Shown: one piece after another, positions 61,306 to 64,000 of the stretch
Layout: each line of letters opens with the position of its first letter
Numbering within the stretch: position 1 is the first letter of the stretch
NCBI GenBank assembly: GCA_965197405.1
Contig: OZ240206.1
Location: forward strand, 558,001 to 622,000
Source: G965197405 sp965197405
GTDB taxonomy: Bacteria > Chloroflexota > Dehalococcoidia > Lucifugimonadales > JAGWBF01
Reading direction: 5' to 3'
Length of the DNA: 64,000 bases
Position numbers and translations under genes: made by a program
The notes under the pieces: generated by a model
Database searches by the model: none
The model's input: the letters and a program-made list of their open reading frames with translations, nothing else
What the model was told of the DNA's origin: nothing

Positions 61306-62721
61306 ATGAGCCAGGAGATATTCTATACCGACGCCACGGAGCTGGCCGAGCGAGTCCGCTCCCGGGCGCTCTCCCCGGTCGAGGTAGTAAAGGCCCACCT
61401 GGAACGAATCGAGGCCGTCAACTCCAAGATTAACGCCATCGTCGCCCTGGCGGACGGGGCCATGGCCCGCGCCCGTGAGGCCGAGGCTGCCATCATGCGG
61501 GGCGAGGTCTGGGGGCCGCTTCACGGGGTGCCCTTCACGGTCAAGGACTGCGTGGATACCCAGGGAGTGAGGACTACCAGAGGCTCCAGGCTCTTCGAGG
61601 AGTACGTTCCCACAGCCGACGCCGCCGTGGTGACACGGCTCAAGGAAGCCGGGGGCATATTCATCGCCAAGACCAACATGCCCGAGTTCGCCCTCTGGTG
61701 GGAGACCGACAACCTGGTCCACGGCCGGACGGAAAACCCGTGGATGCAGGGGCGGACTCCCGGGGGTTCCAGCGGAGGAGAGGCAGCCGCGATAGCCTCC
61801 GGTCTGTCTCCGCTGGGCATAGGGAGCGACGTGGGCGGGTCCATCCGCGAGCCTGCCAACTACTGCGGGATAGTGGGCCTCAAGGCGACCCACGGGCGGA
61901 TTCCCCTCACGGGGCACTGGCCTGAAACGCTGCTCAGGTTCATGCACGTAGGGCCAATGGCTCGCACGGTGAGGGATGTGGGAATGGCGCTCACGATTAT
62001 GGCCGGCCCCGACGGGTTGGACCCTTACGCGATGCCTGTGCCCGTGCAGGAGTTGGAGGACGTGAATGCTCCCCCCGTTGGACTGGCAGGGCTACGAGTC
62101 GGCTGGTGCGCCGATGGGCCTTTCGCGCCCGTCACGGCGGAGGTGCGGGAAACCGTGACTAGGGCGGCGACAGCACTGGCAGAGTTGGGGTGCCGGGTGG
62201 AGCCTGTATCCCTCGCCTCCTGGGACCAGTGGCCGCCGCAGAACGTCTCGATGTCCATCTTCACCGCCGAGGGAGGCCACTACCTGGAGCCGGTTATCTC
62301 CGGGAGAGAGGACCAGCTAGCCCCCTCCATGCAGCGACGCCTGAGCCTGCCCACGCCGGCCCTCCGCGAGTACCTCGAGGCGCTGGCCGGTTGCGAGTCC
62401 CTGAGACAGGACGTGGCCCGATACTTCACCGAGTACGATGTGCTTCTCTGCCCCGCCGGACCCCTTACCGCGCATCCCCATGACTCGACTGAACTGGACG
62501 TTGACGGGCAGAGGGTCCCTGGGCGAAACGCCCTGCGCGCCACGATTCCCTTCGACCTGACCGGCTCTCCGGCGATGTCGGTCCCCTTCGGGTGGAGCGC
62601 CGAGGGGCTGCCCATCGGGGTACAGCTGGTGGGGCGACACTTCGACGAGGCCACCCTGCTGCGAGTGGGTTCCAGACTGGAAGGCTTGGGCAACACCGAG
62701 GGGCGCCGCCCCCCGGTCTAG
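61306..62721 (+). CDS. Amidase (amidase-signature family)
   Basis: A 471-residue serine amidase. The Ser-cisSer-Lys triad is in VPFTVKDCVDT (Lys), GGSSGGEAAAIA (cis-Ser) and GSDVGGSIREPAN (nucleophile). The C-terminus has GLPIGVQLVGRHFDE. The 471-residue length is usual. ATG with AGGGAGG upstream. Substrate unknown; it does not have the extra GatA context (no gatB or gatC here). Confidence 0.92.
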   Translation: MSQEIFYTDATELAERVRSRALSPVEVVKAHLERIEAVNSKINAIVALADGAMARAREAEAAIMRGEVWGPLHGVPFTVKDCVDTQGVRTTRGSRLFEEYVPTADAAVVTRLKEAGGIFIAKTNMPEFALWWETDNLVHGRTENPWMQGRTPGGSSGGEAAAIASGLSPLGIGSDVGGSIREPANYCGIVGLKATHGRIPLTGHWPETLLRFMHVGPMARTVRDVGMALTIMAGPDGLDPYAMPVPVQELEDVNAPPVGLAGLRVGWCADGPFAPVTAEVRETVTRAATALAELGCRVEPVSLASWDQWPPQNVSMSIFTAEGGHYLEPVISGREDQLAPSMQRRLSLPTPALREYLEALAGCESLRQDVARYFTEYDVLLCPAGPLTAHPHDSTELDVDGQRVPGRNALRATIPFDLTGSPAMSVPFGWSAEGLPIGVQLVGRHFDEATLLRVGSRLEGLGNTEGRRPPV

Positions 62722-62914
62722 CGCCTCGGCCTCACCGCCCTCAGGCGACGCCTTAGAGAGTGTTTCCGGAGTGTCTTCTCCCTTGGTGGGAGAAGGTCAG
62801 AGCCTGCCCTGAGCTTGCCGAAGGGATGAGGGGGTGTTGTTCCGGCAACGTCACCCTCACCTCAATCCTCTCCCGTCGAGAAAGGGGAGGACGCTAGGCG
62901 AACGCTTCCGGTCC
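62722..62914. repeat. Dispersed palindromic repeat (family C)
   Basis: 62752-62895 is a family C copy closest to 8725-8880: both share GAGCCTGCCCTGAGC and GCCGAAGGGATGAGGGGG. No gene is seen. Confidence 0.75.
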
Positions 62915-64000
62915 CTACCTGTCCTCGACCTTCAGCAGGGCGAGGAAGGCCTCCTGGGGTATCTCCACGCTGCCAACCCTCTTGAGACGTTTCTTGCCTT
63001 CCTTCTGCTTCTCCAGCAGCTTCCTCTTGCGGGTCACGTCGCCGCCGTAGCATTTGGCGAGCACGTCTTTCTTCAAGGCCCTGACGGTCTCCCTGGCGAT
63101 AATCCGGCTGCCGATTGCCGCCTGGATAGGGACCTCGAAAAGCTGCCGGGGTATCGTCGTCTTGAGTCGCTCCACCAGCGCCCGCCCGTACTGGTAGGCC
63201 CTATCCTTGTGGATGATGACCGACAGGGCGTCAACCGGCTCCTGGTTGAGGAGTATGTCCAGCTTCACAAGGGGGGCGCTGCGGTAGCCGTCGAAGGAGT
63301 AGTCCAGAGAGGCATACCCCTGGGTGCGGGACTTGAGCTGGTTGTAGAAGTCCGCCAGCATTTCCGACAGGGGCATGGCGTACTCCATCATCACCCTGGC
63401 GCCGCCCATAGCTCCGCTGCCGGATTCAGAGCCATTCTCACCAGCCATCCCGTGGATGTACTCCATCCGCTTGAACTCGCCGCGCCGCGACGACATAAGC
63501 TCCATGACCGCGCCGATGTGCCGCTCGGGGACTACCACGGTTATGGCCAGCCAGGGTTCGCGTATCTCCAGCACGTCATTGGGAGGGGGGAGCTTGGACG
63601 GCGTCTCCACCTCGAGGGTAGTCCCGTCCTTGAGAAGAGTGCGGTACGCCACGCTGGGGGCCGTGATTACCATATTCAGGGCGTATTCCCGCTCCAGCCG
63701 CTCCTGCACGATGTCCATGTGCAGCAGGCCGAGGAAGCCGCACCGGAAGCCAAAGCCCAGGGCAGGGCTGCTCTCGGGCTCATAGGTCAGGGCGGCGTCG
63801 TTTAGCTGGAGCTTTTCGAGGGCGTTTCTCAAGGACTGGTAGTCCTCGCCGTCGGTGGGGTAAAGCCCGGCAAAGACCATCGGCTTCAGGGATACGTAAC
63901 CCTTCAGTGGCTCCTGGGCGGGTCTTTGGAACAGTGTCAGGGTCTCGCCCACGCCGCACTCGCGCACGTCCTTGAGGCCCGTCGCTATGTAGCCCACCTG
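62915..64000 (-). CDS. lepA: Elongation factor 4 (LepA), C-terminal part
   Basis: A partial gene cut by the window edge; the frame is open to 64000 and starts within QVGYIATGLKDV. It covers LepA domains 2 to the C-terminal domain: FPxDGEDYxxLRxALEKLQLND (here YPTDGEDYQSLR), GFRCGFLGLLHMDIVQERLE, and the family end KCYGGDVTRKRKLLEKQKEGKKR. LepA back-translocates or remodels ribosomes. The GTPase domain lies beyond the window. Confidence 0.96.
   Translation of the reverse strand, partial: QVGYIATGLKDVRECGVGETLTLFQRPAQEPLKGYVSLKPMVFAGLYPTDGEDYQSLRNALEKLQLNDAALTYEPESSPALGFGFRCGFLGLLHMDIVQERLEREYALNMVITAPSVAYRTLLKDGTTLEVETPSKLPPPNDVLEIREPWLAITVVVPERHIGAVMELMSSRRGEFKRMEYIHGMAGENGSESGSGAMGGARVMMEYAMPLSEMLADFYNQLKSRTQGYASLDYSFDGYRSAPLVKLDILLNQEPVDALSVIIHKDRAYQYGRALVERLKTTIPRQLFEVPIQAAIGSRIIARETVRALKKDVLAKCYGGDVTRKRKLLEKQKEGKKRLKRVGSVEIPQEAFLALLKVEDR

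Noticed and set aside
61306..62721. GatA subunit of tRNA amidotransferase
   Set aside because: The triad fits any amidase; gatB and gatC are absent and the neighbours are not translation genes.

Overview
The window is high-GC bacterial DNA, probably from an uncultured Chloroflexota lineage (SAR202 or other Dehalococcoidia-like). That placement is an inference from protein flavour: a translin-family protein, an HspR-controlled grpE-dnaK operon, DUF3179 and sulfite-oxidase-like lipoproteins and enzymes, and many amidohydrolase, GMC, SDR and MFS genes. No rRNA or tRNA was seen to fix the taxonomy. Almost every gap longer than about 150 bp holds copies of a few dispersed palindromic repeats.

Layout. 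1-10.1 kb: a partial small protein, an HMG-CoA-lyase-like gene with a frameshifted and partly duplicated 3' end, translin, thiE, two FmdB zinc ribbons, yraN-rnhB-mnmA, a cupin, an MFS transporter and an amidohydrolase. 10.2-18.2 kb: an orphan DUF433 gene, ffh, a DUF1989 gene with an in-frame UGA at its conserved Cys, an SHMT-like PLP enzyme, a metal amidohydrolase, a PIN/MerR-DUF433 toxin-antitoxin-like pair, and a protein made of two copies of a His-rich domain. 18.5-22.3 kb: hspR-grpE-dnaK facing a small zinc-ribbon gene across a promoter region with an HspR-type palindrome. 22.4-31 kb: a YuiH-like molybdoenzyme, a remnant of an SDH-type protease, ccmA-B-C-D-E with a Cys-type CcmE, a mercuric-reductase-like flavoprotein, a second zinc ribbon, ccdA and a DUF3179 lipoprotein. 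31.1-32.1 kb: an IS5-type insertion sequence.

32.1-50.5 kb: a VOC protein, then a sulfur block of sat, aprA, aprB, an MFS transporter, two sulfite-oxidase-type molybdoenzymes and a cupin. This block fits sulfite oxidation to sulfate through both direct and APS routes. It is followed by a phosphotriesterase-like hydrolase, an alpha/beta hydrolase, a two-gene unit with a UGSC-type selenoprotein, an MFS transporter, two medium-chain dehydrogenases and a RidA protein. 50.6-64 kb: a tandem PH/SHOCT protein, a cupin, a second amidohydrolase, an SDR, a GMC oxidoreductase, a second IS5-type element, a lipoprotein plus a damaged trypsin-like protease sharing one alpha/beta domain, an NHL-repeat protein, an amidase and the 3' part of lepA.

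The most notable signal is UGA recoding. The UGSC gene has UGA in the motif TGD-UGA-GSC, and a hairpin starts 12 nt after it. The DUF1989 gene 33 kb away has UGA where its family has a conserved Cys, with full homology continuing in frame and a hairpin starting 12 nt after the UGA. The second may be an undescribed selenoprotein family, but it needs comparative confirmation.
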